A DNA stretch of 64,000 nt from Thermoanaerobacter thermocopriae JCM 7501 (GTDB lineage: Bacteria > Bacillota > Thermoanaerobacteria > Thermoanaerobacterales > Thermoanaerobacteraceae). Shown piece by piece: positions 10,516 to 21,290 of the stretch. Below the pieces are notes generated by a model, which was not told where the DNA came from, did no database searches, and was given only the letters and a program-made list of their open reading frames with translations. Position numbers and translations under genes: made by a program. The stretch covers positions 62,001 through 126,000 of the forward strand of contig NZ_BAZY01000004.1 in the NCBI RefSeq assembly GCF_001310975.1. Direction: 5' to 3'. The number at the start of each line of letters is the position of its first letter. Position 1 is the first letter of the stretch.

Positions 10516-11603
10516 ATGGAAAGGGAAAAGGTTTTTAAAATATGGTTAAGCGCTGTCAAAGGGATAGGGTATAAAAATTTTGTTCAACTGATGGAATTTT
10601 TCAAAACTGCGGAAGAAGTGTATAAAGCAAAAGAAATTGATATTTTTAGAGCAGTAGGGAGTAAAAAATTAGCGCAAAAGATAATAGAAGCTCAGAAATT
10701 GAATCCTTTTGATTATATAGAAAGATTGCAAAATTTAAAAATAAGTGTATATACATTAGAAGAAGAGGAATATCCAGAAGAATTAAAGAATATTTATGAC
10801 CCACCTCCTGTTTTATATTTGAAGGGTAATATAAATTTAAAAGATAATTTGTGCATTGCCATGGTGGGCTCAAGAAATGCTACTTTTTATGGGAAACAAG
10901 TGGCACAAAAATTGGCATATGAGCTATCAGAAAGAGGCATAACAGTTGTAAGTGGCATGGCGAGAGGAATAGATAGTTTTTCTCATATAGGAGCTTTAAA
11001 GGAAAGAGGAAAAACTATTGCTGTTTTAGGAAATGGTATAAATATAGTTTATCCAAGAGAAAATAAAAAGCTGATGGAGCAAATTAGTGAGGAGGGATTG
11101 CTGGTTTCAGAGTTTCCTCTTGATACTTCTCCACTGCCACAAAATTTTCCTCTGAGAAATAGAATCATAAGTGGGTTATCTCTTGGGGTAGTGGTAGTAG
11201 AAGCAGGAATAAAAAGTGGATCTTTATTGACGGCTCAATTTGCCTTAGAACAGGGAAGAGAGTTTTTGCAGTACCTGGAAATATAACGAGTGCTTATAGT
11301 AGAGGAACAAATGAGCTGATAAAACAAGGTGCGAAAATTGTAATTGGTGTTGAGGATATTTTAGAAGAATTTAATTTAAGAGAGGATGTGCAACAAAAGA
11401 TTGAGGAAAATCTTATGTCTTCTCTTACGGAGGAAGAGAAGGAAGTGTACGATTTTATTTGTGAAGCTCCAAGGGATATAGAAGAAATAGCAGGCCATGT
11501 GAAAATAAAAATCTCAAAAGTCAATGTAATTTTATCTTCTTTAATGTTAAAAGGTATGATTGAAAAACTTCCTGGCAATAAATATGAGAAAAAAATATTT
11601 TGA
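10516..11603 (+). CDS. dprA: DNA processing protein DprA (frameshifted)
   Basis: Loads RecA on incoming single-stranded DNA during transformation. An N-terminal SAM/HhH-like part precedes the Rossmann-type domain with VGSRNATFYGKQVA, SGMARGIDSFSHIGAL and FPLRNRIISGLS. A C-terminal winged helix follows (LTEEEKEVYDFI ... ISKVNVILSSLMLKG). One base is missing near 11261 (GREVFAVPGNITSAYSRGTNELIKQGAK continues in the other frame; written here as two short pieces GREVFAVPGN and ITSAYSRGTNEL). Reconstructed length is 362 residues. It overlaps the topA promoter at its 3' end. Confidence 0.94.
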
Positions 11604-11628
11604 TAATTGTCAAAAACTTTGATATAAT
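11600..11628 (+). promoter_or_regulatory. Probable sigma-A promoter for topA
   Basis: TTGATA (11600-11605), a 17-base spacer and TATAAT (11623-11628). It overlaps the dprA stop codon and lies 26 bases upstream of the topA start. Confidence 0.65.
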
Positions 11629-11653
11629 TATAAATTGTTTTGGAGGTGTCAAA

Positions 11654-13734
11654 ATGGCAAAATCTCTAGTTATTGTGGAATCTCCAGCTAAAGCTAAGAC
11701 TATCTCTAAATTTTTAGGCAAAAATTTTAAAGTAGCGGCCTCCATGGGACATGTTAGGGACTTGCCAAAAAGTCAATTAGGTATAGATATTGAAAACAAT
11801 TTTACCCCTAAGTACATAACTATCCGGGGAAAAGGGGCTATTATAGAGAATTTAAAAAAAGAAGCAAAGGATGCAGATAAAATTTTTTTGGCCACTGACC
11901 CTGACAGAGAAGGAGAAGCAATTTCCTGGCATATTGCTCAATTGTTAAATTTGAATATTGAGGAGCCTTGTCGCATAGAATTTCATGAAATTACAAAAAA
12001 TGCAGTGCAAACTGCTCTTAAAAGCCCTCGCTCTATAGATTTAAATTTGGTAGATGCGCAACAAGCTAGAAGAATTCTTGACAGATTGGTAGGATATAAA
12101 ATAAGTCCTCTTCTTTGGAAAAAAATAAAGAGGGGATTAAGCGCAGGGAGAGTCCAATCAGTAGCAGCACGTTTGATTTGCGATAGAGAAAGAGAAATAG
12201 AAGCTTTTGTTCCAGAAGAATATTGGAGCATTACGGCGATTCTTTCTGATGAGAAAAATTTTACCAAGTTTGAAGCAAAATTCTATGGTACTAAAGAGGA
12301 TAAAGTTGAGTTAAAGACAAAAGAAGATGTAGACAAAGTATTGGCAGCTTTATCTGAAGAGTACACTGTGGATAAAATAAAAACAGGTGTCAAAAAGAGG
12401 AATCCTTCTCCGCCTTTTATAACTAGTACATTACAACAAGAAGCTTCAAGGAAATTGGGGTTTACTGCAAAGAAAACTATGTTAATCGCTCAACAATTAT
12501 ACGAAGGAGTAGAAATCAAGGGAGAAGGTAGCGTAGGGCTTATCACTTATATAAGGACAGATTCTACAAGGGTGGCAAATGAAGCTAAAGCGGAGGTATA
12601 TAAATATATAGTTGAAAAGTTTGGAAAAGAGTATGCCAATCCGGGAGCAAATTACGCTTCTAAAAAGGCCAATGTTCAGGATGCTCATGAAGCTATAAGA
12701 CCTACTTCTATTTACCGGGATCCCGAGAGTATAAAGGATTCCTTAACGCCAGACCAATATAAATTGTACAAATTAGTTTGGAGTAGATTCATAGCAAGTC
12801 AAATGGCACCTGCAATTTACGATACTGTTTCTATGGATATAGTAAATAATGGATATGTTTTTAAAGCTTCTGGTTCTAGTATAAGATTTTTAGGGTTTAT
12901 GACGGTATATGTAGAAGGAACGGATATACAAGAAGAGGAAGAAAAAACTGTGCCTGTGCTTCAAGAAGGAACTAAATTGCTTTTGAAGGAATTAAAACCA
13001 ACACAACATTTTACCCAGCCTCCACCCAGATACACGGAAGCTTCTTTGATTAAAGAATTAGAGGAAAAAGGGATAGGCCGCCCCAGTACTTATGCTCCTA
13101 CTATCTCTACTTTGTTAGAAAGAGGATATGTAGTAAAAGACAATAAGAATTTAAAACCTACAGAGTTGGGCTTTATTGTGACAGACGCATTGAAAGAGTT
13201 TTTTACTAAAATTGTCGATGTTAAATTTACTGCTGAGATGGAGGAGCAGCTGGACAAGATTGAAGAAGGCCAAGCGAAATGGTATGAAGTGGTGCAAGAG
13301 TTTTACAATGATTTTTATAAAACTTTAAAAATTGCAGAAGAACAAATGGAAGAGATAGATATAAAAGAAGAAGTGGAAGTGACTGATATTAAATGTGAAC
13401 TCTGCGGAAGACCCATGGTTATAAAAAAGGCAGATATGGTAAATTTCTTGCTTGTTCTGGTTTTCCTGAATGCAAAAATACAAAACCTTTGTATGAAAAG
13501 ATTGGTGTTAAATGCCCTAAATGTGGTGGAGAAATTGTAAGGAAAAAAAGTAAAAAAGGGCGAATGTATTATGCTTGCGAAAATGCACCTAATTGCGATT
13601 TTATATTGTGGGACAAACCTGTTGAGGAAAAATGTCCTGTTTGTGGCAGCTTATTAATAGAAAAAAATACAAAGAATATACATATACTAAAATGTTCTAA
13701 TGCAGAATGTGATTATCAAAAGGAAGTTAAATGA
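11654..13734 (+). CDS. topA: DNA topoisomerase I (frameshifted)
   Basis: Type IA topoisomerase that relaxes negative supercoils. A Toprim domain at the N-terminus ([24 protein letters not shown]) precedes the catalytic domain with the active-site tyrosine in YIRTDSTR (about residue 299). The C-terminus carries three four-cysteine zinc ribbons: CELCGR, CPKCGG and CPVCGS with their partner cysteines. One A is missing from an A-run near 13423-13428, inside the first zinc ribbon; restoring it yields [17 protein letters not shown]. Reconstructed length is 693 residues. ATG 11654 follows TGGAGGTG. Confidence 0.95.
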
Positions 13735-13760
13735 ATTTAACAAAAATTTTGAATTAATTC

Positions 13761-13789
13761 TTGAAGCATTTTGAAAAATGTGCTAATAT
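13761..13789 (+). promoter_or_regulatory. Probable sigma-A promoter for hslV-hslU-codY
   Basis: TTGAAG (13761-13766), a 17-base spacer and TAATAT (13784-13789) with an extended -10 TGC. The spacer contains an imperfect dyad (AGCATTTT ... AAAATGTGCT) centred between the two boxes, which could be an operator. Confidence 0.5.
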
Positions 13790-13812
13790 TAAACTATCTA
13801 AAGGGGTGTAAC

Positions 13813-14344
13813 ATGTTTAAGGGTACTACCATAATTGCAGTGAGAAAAGGCAATAAAGTGTCGGTGGCTGGTGATGGACAGATTACCCTTGGAGAAAATA
13901 CGATCTTAAAGCATGGAGCAAAAAAAAATTAGAAGGTTATATAATGGAGAAGTAATAGTAGGATTTGCTGGTTCGGTAGCTGATGCTTTGACTCTTTCGC
14001 AAAAATTCGAAGAAAAATTGGAACAATACGGCGGAAATTTAAAAAGGGCTGCAGTAGAGCTGGCACAAGAATGGAGAAAAGACAAGATTTTAAGAAAGTT
14101 AGAGGCTCTTTTGATTGCGGTTGATAAAAAGAATACTTTACTTATTTCTGGCACTGGGGAAGTTATTGAACCAGATGAGGATGTGATCGGGATAGGATCT
14201 GGAGGAAATTATGCTATGGCTGCAGCCTTAGCGCTACGGTATAATACTAATTTAGATACAGAAGATATAGCAAAAAAAGCTTTAGAAATAGCTTCAAAGA
14301 TTTGTGTTTACACCAATAACAACATAACAGTTGAGACTTTATAG
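13813..14344 (+). CDS. hslV: ATP-dependent protease subunit HslV (frameshifted)
   Basis: Threonine peptidase subunit of the HslUV (ClpYQ) proteasome-like complex. The start [13 protein letters not shown] carries the TT that becomes the catalytic N-terminal threonine after processing. [10 protein letters not shown] and [12 protein letters not shown] are family motifs. An A-run at 13920-13928 has nine A; eight are needed to join HGAKK to IRRLYNGEV. Reconstructed length is 176 residues, as expected. ATG 13813 follows AAGGGGTG. hslU begins 13 bases downstream. Confidence 0.94.
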
Positions 14345-14356
14345 GGGGTGCTCTAA

Positions 14357-15736
14357 GTGAAGAATTATACTCCCAAGGAAATTGTGGAGGAACTAGATAA
14401 GTATATTGTAGGACAAAAGGAAGCTAAAAAGTCAGTAGCAGTGGCTTTACGAAATAGATATAGAAGAAATCTTTTATCTGACGATTTTAAAGAAGAAGTG
14501 ACCCCCAAAAATATAATTATGGTAGGCCCTACTGGAGTAGGAAAGACAGAAATTGCCCGAAGAATTGCGAAATTAGTAGAAGCTCCTTTTGTAAAAGTGG
14601 AGGCTACCAAATTTACTGAAGTAGGATATGTAGGACGAGATGTGGATTCTATGGTTAGAGACCTTGTAGAGGCTGCTGTAAGAATGGTGAAAGAGGAAAA
14701 ATTGAAAAATGTTACTGAAAAAGCGAAGAAAATTGCAGAAGATAGACTAATTGATTACATAGTCGGAAAAAAGAAAAAACAACCTAAAAATCCATTAGAA
14801 ATGTTGTTTAATTATCCTTCTGCCGAGAAAAATGAAGAGACAGAGGAAGATGGTATGCAATATAAAAGAGAAGAAATAAGGCAAAAGTTAAGAAATGGCG
14901 AGCTAGATAATTATGTAGTGGAAATAGAAGTGACAGATACATCTACGCCAATGCTGGAGATGTATACTAATTTAGGTTCCGAAGAGATGAATATAAATTT
15001 GCAAGATATATTTGCTGACATTTTACCTAAAAAGAAAAAAATTAAAAAAGTTCCTGTTTATGAAGCAAAGAGAATTCTAGAGTCTGAAGAGGCCCAAAAC
15101 CTTATAGATATGGACGAAGTAATTGAAGAAGCTATTAAAAGAGCAGAAAACGATGGAATAATTTTTATAGATGAAATTGACAAAATTGCCAGTAGCGGTT
15201 ATACAGCAGGACCAGATGTATCAAGAGAAGGAGTTCAAAGGGATATTCTTCCTATAATTGAAGGTTGCACAGTAATGACAAAATACGGTCCTGTTAAGAC
15301 AGACCATATACTGTTTATAGCAGCTGGCGCTTTTAACATTGCAAAAGTGTCTGATTTAATCCCTGAGCTACAGGGAAGGTTTCCTGTAAGAGTTAATTTA
15401 AAACCCCTCACAAAAGAGGACTTTATAAGAATTTTGAAAGAGCCTAAAAATGCCCTTACCAAACAGTATCAAGAGCTTTTAAGAACAGAAGGAATAGAAG
15501 TGAAATATACCGATGAAGCAATTGAGGCTATTGCAGAAGTAGCATATCTCATAAATCAGCAATCGGAGGACATTGGTGCAAGGAGATTGCACACTGTTAT
15601 GGAGAAGTTGTTTGAAGAATTATCTTTTAAAGCCCCAGACCTGAAAGGACAACAAATAGTGATAACTGAAGAGTATGTAAAAGAGCAATTAAAGGATAGT
15701 CTAAATAAATACGAAGTCAATAAGTACATTTTATAA
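14357..15736 (+). CDS. hslU: ATP-dependent protease ATPase subunit HslU
   Basis: AAA+ unfoldase that feeds substrates into HslV. The protein is 459 residues. It begins [21 protein letters not shown], with Walker [10 protein letters not shown] near residue 58 and Walker B FIDEID. The I-domain lies between them, and the sensor region [20 protein letters not shown] follows. The C-terminus ends NKYIL, close to the conserved tail that enters HslV pockets. The start is GTG 14357. It is intact, between hslV and codY. Confidence 0.97.
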   Translation: MKNYTPKEIVEELDKYIVGQKEAKKSVAVALRNRYRRNLLSDDFKEEVTPKNIIMVGPTGVGKTEIARRIAKLVEAPFVKVEATKFTEVGYVGRDVDSMVRDLVEAAVRMVKEEKLKNVTEKAKKIAEDRLIDYIVGKKKKQPKNPLEMLFNYPSAEKNEETEEDGMQYKREEIRQKLRNGELDNYVVEIEVTDTSTPMLEMYTNLGSEEMNINLQDIFADILPKKKKIKKVPVYEAKRILESEEAQNLIDMDEVIEEAIKRAENDGIIFIDEIDKIASSGYTAGPDVSREGVQRDILPIIEGCTVMTKYGPVKTDHILFIAAGAFNIAKVSDLIPELQGRFPVRVNLKPLTKEDFIRILKEPKNALTKQYQELLRTEGIEVKYTDEAIEAIAEVAYLINQQSEDIGARRLHTVMEKLFEELSFKAPDLKGQQIVITEEYVKEQLKDSLNKYEVNKYIL

Positions 15737-15769
15737 TAACAAAAACCAAAACATAGGAGGATTAGAAAT

Positions 15770-16522
15770 ATGAGCACACTATTAGAAAAAACTAGAAAAG
15801 TAAATCGAATTTTGCAAAAAACAGGAATTCAACCAGTTGATTTTAATGAAATGGCTAGTATCCTAAAAGATGTCATTGAGGCCAACGTATATATTTTGAG
15901 TAGAAAGGGTAAAGTATTAGGTTATAGTATATTAAGAGAGTATGGAGATGATATTTTTGCTCAAAGTAAAATAATACCTGAAGAATATAACGACAAACTT
16001 TTGCGAGTGACTGAGACGCTAGCCAATGACAAAGGCAATCTTTTTAAAGAGGATAAAGTTTTATCAGAATTAATTTTGACTATAGTACCTGTCAATGGTG
16101 GTGGTGACAGATTAGGAACTTTGGTTTTATCAAGAGGGGTAAAAGAATTTACTGACGATGACTTGATATTGGCAGAATATGGAGCCACGGTAGTTGGCCT
16201 TGAAATTTTAAGGTCAAAAAATGAAGAAATAGAAGATGAAGCAAGAAAAAGAGCAGTGGTTCAAATGGCATTAGGGACACTTTCTTATTCTGAATTAGAA
16301 GCTATAAAAAATATTTTTGAAGAGCTAAATGGAAAAGAAGGATTATTAGTTGCAAGTAAAATAGCAGATAAAGTAGGTATTACAAGGTCCGTAATTGTAA
16401 ATGCCTTAAGAAAGTTTGAAAGTGCTGGTATAATTGAGTCAAGGTCTTTAGGGATGAAAGGTACCCATATAAGGGTACTAAATGATAAGTTATTAGAAGA
16501 ATTAGAGAAAATGAAAAGATAA
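15770..16522 (+). CDS. codY: GTP/branched-chain amino acid-sensing repressor CodY
   Basis: Global regulator of low-GC Gram-positives that represses starvation genes when isoleucine/valine and GTP are plentiful. The protein is 250 residues: an N-terminal GAF sensor domain ([25 protein letters not shown]), a linker, and a winged helix-turn-helix near residues 200-235 ([18 protein letters not shown] ... GMKGTHIRV). It stands between hslVU and the flagellar operon, the same order as in Bacillus, where CodY also controls motility genes. Two terminators follow it. Confidence 0.96.
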   Translation: MSTLLEKTRKVNRILQKTGIQPVDFNEMASILKDVIEANVYILSRKGKVLGYSILREYGDDIFAQSKIIPEEYNDKLLRVTETLANDKGNLFKEDKVLSELILTIVPVNGGGDRLGTLVLSRGVKEFTDDDLILAEYGATVVGLEILRSKNEEIEDEARKRAVVQMALGTLSYSELEAIKNIFEELNGKEGLLVASKIADKVGITRSVIVNALRKFESAGIIESRSLGMKGTHIRVLNDKLLEELEKMKR

Positions 16523-16527
16523 AAATG

Positions 16528-16586
16528 GTTTCCGCTTTTATGCTAAGATGTTAATCTAATGCATAAAAGCGGAAACTTTGTTTTTA
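16528..16586 (+). terminator. Strong Rho-independent terminator after codY
   Basis: Two perfectly complementary 16-base arms at 16528-16543 and 16561-16576 are followed by a T-rich stretch (TTTGTTTTTA). The 17-base loop contains a small inner stem AGAT/ATCT. Confidence 0.88.
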
Positions 16587-16609
16587 GGGAAAAATTTATC
16601 TAAACACTT

Positions 16610-16636
16610 AAGTCCTATAAAAATAGGACTTTTTTC
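16610..16636 (+). terminator. Second Rho-independent terminator before the flagellar operon
   Basis: AAGTCCTAT (16610-16618), a four-base A loop and ATAGGACTT, running directly into a T-run. It follows the first terminator by about 25 bases and further insulates the flagellar operon. Confidence 0.88.
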
Positions 16637-16659
16637 TTATGGAGTAAACTATTATGACA

Positions 16660-16668
16660 TGATATAAT
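16660..16668 (+). promoter_or_regulatory. Candidate extended -10 promoter for the fla/che operon
   Basis: An extended -10 TGATATAAT lies about 145 bases upstream of flgB and after both terminators. The -35 region is poor. A second weak candidate, TATAGT at 16781-16786, lies closer to flgB. No good sigma-D consensus is seen. The whole 290-base gap between codY and flgB (16523-16812) holds only the terminators and these candidates. Confidence 0.35.
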
Positions 16669-16812
16669 ATTATTCGATAAAAATTGATATTATTTTACAA
16701 AAAAGGTAGTACGAAAGCAAAATTAAATATTTATTTTTGGTTTATTTTAGCAGGATTTTTGTTTTTTTTGTCGAATTAAGTATAGTGTGGTCGGATAAGA
16801 GGAGGGAAATGA

Positions 16813-17219
16813 ATGCTGGGGTCAGGATTTGAAAATATAGATTTATTACAAAAAGGTTTGTACGCAGCCACTGTAAGAAACAATGTAATTGCCAATAACA
16901 TTGCTAATGTGAATACTCCTAATTTTAAAAGGTCTGAAGTCAAATTTGAGAATATTTTAAAAGATGCCATAAACGGTACCAAGTTAAGAGGTTATATTAC
17001 AAATCCTAAGCACATACCCATTGGCCCACCTCCTGTAGATTCCATACAACCAGAAATTGTTCAAGTAAATAATACTTCCATGAGGTAGATGGAAATAATG
17101 TAGACATAGATGCTGAAATGGCAAATTTGGCAAAAAACCAGTTGTATTACTATGCACTTGTGCAAAGGGTAAGCGGGGAGCTTAATTCTATTATGACTGC
17201 TGTAAAAGATGGGAGGTAA
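16813..17219 (+). CDS. flgB: Flagellar basal-body rod protein FlgB (frameshifted)
   Basis: Proximal rod subunit exported by the flagellar secretion system. The N-terminal flagellar rod motif is NNVIANNIANVNTPNFKRSEV, read here as NVIANNIANVNTPNFKRS. One G is missing near 17086 (two G where three are needed), after which VDGNNVDIDAEMANLAKNQL continues to a stop at 17219. Reconstructed length is 135 residues, normal. The ATG follows GAGGAGGG. It is the first gene of the 28-kb flagellar/chemotaxis operon. Confidence 0.94.
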
Positions 17220-17224
17220 TTTAA

Positions 17225-17668
17225 ATGAACTTATTTAGCTCGATGGACATAAGCGCTTCAGGTTTAACTGCAGAGCGAGTAAGGATGGATGTAATATCTC
17301 AAAACATAGCTAATGTAAATACTACAAGGACTAGCCAAGGAGGACCCTATAGGAGAAAATTAGTGGTTTTAAAAGAAATACAACCTGACAGTTTCGAAAG
17401 CATTCTAGATAAAGTTAAAGGTAAATACAGTGGCAAAGGAGTAGAAGTTGTACAAATAGCTGAAGATGACCAAACTCCTCTTAGAGAGGTTTATGACCCT
17501 GGACATCCTGATGCTGACCAAAATGGATATGTAGAGTATCCAAATGTAAACATTGTTTCTGAAATGGTGGATATGATTTCTGCTACTCGTGCTTATGAAG
17601 CCAATGTAACGGCCTTTAATGCTTCAAAAGCCATGTTTCAAAAGTCTTTAGAAATTGGCAGGGGGTAG
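17225..17668 (+). CDS. flgC: Flagellar basal-body rod protein FlgC
   Basis: Rod subunit of 147 residues. The N-terminal rod motif is [20 protein letters not shown] followed by IANVNTT. The C-terminal helix reads [20 protein letters not shown], as in all axial flagellar proteins. It starts five bases after flgB with GGGAGG as ribosome binding site, and is followed by fliE after seven bases. Intact. Confidence 0.96.
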   Translation: MNLFSSMDISASGLTAERVRMDVISQNIANVNTTRTSQGGPYRRKLVVLKEIQPDSFESILDKVKGKYSGKGVEVVQIAEDDQTPLREVYDPGHPDADQNGYVEYPNVNIVSEMVDMISATRAYEANVTAFNASKAMFQKSLEIGRG

Positions 17669-17675
17669 ACAATAA

Positions 17676-17972
17676 ATGGTTAATCAAATAACACCTGTTA
17701 ATCCAGTAAGTTTGAATAGCACCTTAGAAACGACGCAGAGTGGCAGTAAAATAGAGACTTTTAGCGACTTTTTAAAAGAAGCTCTTAATAAGGTAAATGA
17801 TTTGCAATTAACGGCAATGAAAAATGACCGAAAACTTGTGACAGGTGAAATTGACGATATAAATCAAGTGATGATAGATGCTGCGAAGGCTGATATTGCA
17901 CTGCAGCTTACAATACAAATAAAAAATAAAGTGCTGGAGGCTTATCAGGAAATAATGAGAATGCCATTGTGA
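17676..17972 (+). CDS. fliE: Flagellar hook-basal body complex protein FliE
   Basis: Small 98-residue adaptor between the MS ring and the rod. Typical segments are FSDFLKEALNKVNDLQLTA and the C-terminal LQLTIQIKNKVLEAYQEIMRM. It lies in the conserved flgB-flgC-fliE-fliF order, with GGGGG before the ATG. Confidence 0.94.
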   Translation: MVNQITPVNPVSLNSTLETTQSGSKIETFSDFLKEALNKVNDLQLTAMKNDRKLVTGEIDDINQVMIDAAKADIALQLTIQIKNKVLEAYQEIMRMPL

Positions 17973-17999
17973 TGTTTTTAATTGAAATGAGGTGAATTA

Positions 18000-19511
18000 A
18001 TGCCCGACTTCATTGCCAACTTTAGAGAGCAACTGACAAACTTTTGGAATAAGTTTGATAAGAAACAAAAGATGCAGTTAGGAGTTATTGCTATTTTGCT
18101 TTTTATAGGCGTTTCCTTATTAGTTTACATAGTTAATAGGCCTAATTATGTAGTTTTGTATTCTGATCTAAGTATAAAAGATGCGGGAGTGGTAGTTGAA
18201 AAATTAAAAACAGAATTTAAGGTTCCATATAAAATATCGAACGATGGAAAAACAATTTTAGTTCCTGCACAATACAAAGATGAAGTAAGAATGAAACTGG
18301 CCACAGAGGGAATCCCGGAAGGGGGATTTAGTTTTCAAGACGCTATGAATAACTCTCTTGCCACAACAGACCAAGAGAGAAGGCAAAAATATTTATATTT
18401 TCTTCAAAATGAAATACAAAATTCTCTAAAAACTATAGATGGAGTGCAGGATGCTATTGTCAACATCGTAGTACCTGACCAAAATGCCTTTGTACTTTCA
18501 AATACTACTAACCAAGCTACAGCAGCAGTAATGTTAACATTAAAGCCAGGGGTAACATTATCTTCTTCTCAAGTTAAAGGAATCATAGATTTTGTATCTA
18601 AGAGCGTAGAAGGTTTAAAACCTGAAAATGTCACTGTGATTGATAATAATGGCAAAATTCTTACAGCAGAAGGTGATGATACTGCTGAAAATGCGAATTC
18701 TCAATTTGCCCTTCAAAAAAAAGTTCAAGAAGATTTACAACAAAACCTTCAAACTCTTTTAGAGCAGGTTTTCGGCCCTGGAAATGTCGTCGTTAGAGCA
18801 AATGTTACTTTAAATTTTGATAAAAAGACTGAAGATAGAATAGAGTATCTCCCTGTTGAAGGCAATGACAATAAAGGAATTGTAAGGAGTATACAAGAGC
18901 TTAAAGAAAAAGCCACAGGTACGCAAGGAGGAAATCCTGCGGGTACTTCTTCAAACAATCCTCCTACAACTCAAACAACTGGCAGCAATACTTCTGATTA
19001 CAATAAAACAGAGACTACTATAAACTATGAAATAAATCAAATCAAAACGAGCCTTATTGAAGCACAGGGCAAGATTGAAAGTATTTCTGTTGCGGTGGTT
19101 GTAAATAAAAATCTTAATAATTCTATGAAACAACAAATTGCTGATTTGGTAGCAAAAGCTGCCGGCGGGGATTCTCGTGTGCAAGTATCAGTTCAAGGGA
19201 TGCAATTTAATCAAGATCTCTTAAAGACAATGCAGCAGCAAGCACATGTTTCGAAAGGAGTGCCCATGTATGCATGGGCTATGTTAGCGGCTTTAGTGTT
19301 AGGTGGCGGGCTATTCTTCATTATGATGAGAAGGAAGAAAAAAGAAACCTCTTTAGCTACGGCTGAAGAGGAAGCCTTAGCTACTGCAGAACCTATTGAA
19401 GAAATAGATTTCACATATGAGGATGAAAAGAAAAAACAGATAGAAAAACTCATAAAAGAAAAGCCGGATATTGTTGTACAGATTATTAGGACATGGCTTA
19501 ATGAAGAGTAG
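18000..19511 (+). CDS. fliF: Flagellar M-ring protein FliF
   Basis: Forms the MS ring that anchors the flagellum in the membrane. The protein is 503 residues with a transmembrane helix near residues 27-46 (LGVIAILLFIGVSLLVYIV). The periplasmic ring-building domains include GIPEGGFSFQDAMNN and VVVPDQNAFV-like sequence, and a second membrane helix lies near residue 425 (MYAWAMLAALVLGGGLFFIM). The acidic C-terminal tail that contacts FliG ends IVQIIRTWLNEE. Intact. Confidence 0.96.
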   Translation: MPDFIANFREQLTNFWNKFDKKQKMQLGVIAILLFIGVSLLVYIVNRPNYVVLYSDLSIKDAGVVVEKLKTEFKVPYKISNDGKTILVPAQYKDEVRMKLATEGIPEGGFSFQDAMNNSLATTDQERRQKYLYFLQNEIQNSLKTIDGVQDAIVNIVVPDQNAFVLSNTTNQATAAVMLTLKPGVTLSSSQVKGIIDFVSKSVEGLKPENVTVIDNNGKILTAEGDDTAENANSQFALQKKVQEDLQQNLQTLLEQVFGPGNVVVRANVTLNFDKKTEDRIEYLPVEGNDNKGIVRSIQELKEKATGTQGGNPAGTSSNNPPTTQTTGSNTSDYNKTETTINYEINQIKTSLIEAQGKIESISVAVVVNKNLNNSMKQQIADLVAKAAGGDSRVQVSVQGMQFNQDLLKTMQQQAHVSKGVPMYAWAMLAALVLGGGLFFIMMRRKKKETSLATAEEEALATAEPIEEIDFTYEDEKKKQIEKLIKEKPDIVVQIIRTWLNEE

Positions 19512-19522
19512 GTGGTGTTATT

Positions 19523-20526
19523 ATGGCTAGAAGTGCACTTACAGGCAGACAAAAAAGTGCAATGCTTTTGATTGCATTAGGGCCAGACCTTTCTGCTCGA
19601 ATATATAAACATTTAAGAGAAGATGAAATTGAACAATTAACTTTAGAAATAGCTAGCATTAAAAATCTTACTCCTGAAGAAAAGCAAAAAGTTATAGATG
19701 AATTTTATAACATGTGCGTAGCGCAAGAGTACATAATAGAAGGTGGAATAGAGTATGCAAAATCAGTTTTAGAAAAGGCTTTGGGTACGCAAGAAGCTTT
19801 TGAGATTATAAATAAATTGACTTCTTCGTTGAAAGTAAGACCCTTTGACTTTATAAGAAGAGCGAATCCCTCCCAAGTTTTAAATTTTATACAAAATGAG
19901 CATCCACAGACTATTGCAATGGTTTTGTCTTATTTAAAACCACAACAAGCAGGAGCAATTCTATCATCACTGCCTGAGAACTTACAGGCAGAAGTAGCTA
20001 TGCGAATAGCAACGATGGAGAGCATTTCTCCTGAGGTAGTAAAAGAAGTTGAAAGAATTTTAGAGAGAAAATTGTCATCTTTAGTTACACAAGATTATAC
20101 TTCTACAGGCGGTATTCAGACAATTGTAGATATACTAAACTCTGTGGATAGGAGTACAGAGAAAAATATATTGGATACTCTGGAGACTATAACGTTGAGT
20201 TAGTAGAAGAAATAAAGAAGAGAATGTTTATATTTGAAGATATCGTCACATTAGATTCAAGGTCTATACAGAGAGTATTGAGAGAAGTAGACAATCACGA
20301 TATTGCTCTTGCACTTAAAGGTTCTAATGAAGAAGTTCAAAGGGTTATTTTCAGCAATATGTCTAAGAGACTCGCCGATATGATAAGAGAAGACATACAA
20401 TATATGGGGCCTGTAAGATTAAAAGATGTAGAAGAAGCACAGCAAAGAATTGTAAATGTTATAAGACAATTAGAAGAAGCAGGAGAAATTGTGATATCAA
20501 GAGGAGGGGATGAAATTATTGTATAG
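19523..20526 (+). CDS. fliG: Flagellar motor switch protein FliG (frameshifted)
   Basis: Switch-complex protein that couples stator force to rotor rotation. The N-terminal domain binds FliF (LTGRQKSAMLLIALGPDLSA). The middle domain has the EHPQT motif at residues 126-130. The C-terminal torque domain (RVLREVDNHDIALALKGSNEEV) has alternating charges. One G is missing near 20182 (DTLE/DYNVELVEEIKKRMF). Reconstructed length is 334 residues, as normal. The 3' end overlaps fliH by 17 bases. Confidence 0.95.
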
Positions 20527-21290
20527 AGTATATAAACATCAACAAATCAACATCTCCTCTCCCATAGTTTTAAGGATTGTTAAAAACAGTGAAAAAGAAC
20601 AAAAAACAGAAAATGCAATTGAACTGAGTGGACAAACAAAGGATATAAAAAAAGAAAGTGATAATTTAGCAAAACAAATAATAGAAAGAGCAAGACAAGT
20701 TCAGCAAGAGATACTTAGGAAAACTAGAGAAGATGTAGAAAAAATCTTAATAGAAGTAGAAAAAGAAAGCAAAAAAAATTGAAGAAGAATATAAAGAAAA
20801 GGGCTATCAAGATGGTTATACTGTAGGATATCAAGAAGGATATAAAAAAGGAGAAGAAGATGCCAAAGCGATAATACAAGAGGCAAAGGCTATTAAAGAA
20901 GAGATTATCAAAGAAAAACAACGAATGTATAAAAATGCAGAAAGTGATATGGTAAGTGTAATTTTGGAGGCAGTAGAAAAAATTATAGGTAAATATGTGG
21001 AAGAGGACAAAGATATAATATTAAATCTCATCAAAAAAGGAATGGAAAATTACAATGCCTTTGACAAAGTTACTGTAAGGGTTAGTGAAGAGGATTATGA
21101 ACACTGTATTAAAAACAAAGACAAAATTCTTAAAGACATAGAGTTTTTGGATGATGTAAATATTTTAAAAGATTTATCATTAAAAAAAGGAGATTGTGTA
21201 ATTGAAACAAATTCTGGAGTGATAAACTCTGGCATTAGTACACAACTTAGAGCTTTAAAAAACTTATTTGTAGGTGTGCTAAATGAGTGA
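20510..21290 (+). CDS. fliH: Flagellar assembly protein FliH (frameshifted)
   Basis: Cytoplasmic regulator of the export ATPase FliI. The start is [18 protein letters not shown], followed by a long charged coiled region with GxxxG-like repeats ([20 protein letters not shown]) and a C-terminal domain that binds FliI. The A-run at 20772-20779 has eight A; seven keep the frame ([15 protein letters not shown]). Reconstructed length is 259 residues. It overlaps fliG at its start and fliI at its end, so translation is likely coupled. Confidence 0.9.

Noticed and set aside
11294-11578. Minus-strand frame under the 3' part of dprA
   Set aside because: The plus-strand frame is the expected DprA C-terminus after a one-base correction; the antisense frame is a shadow.
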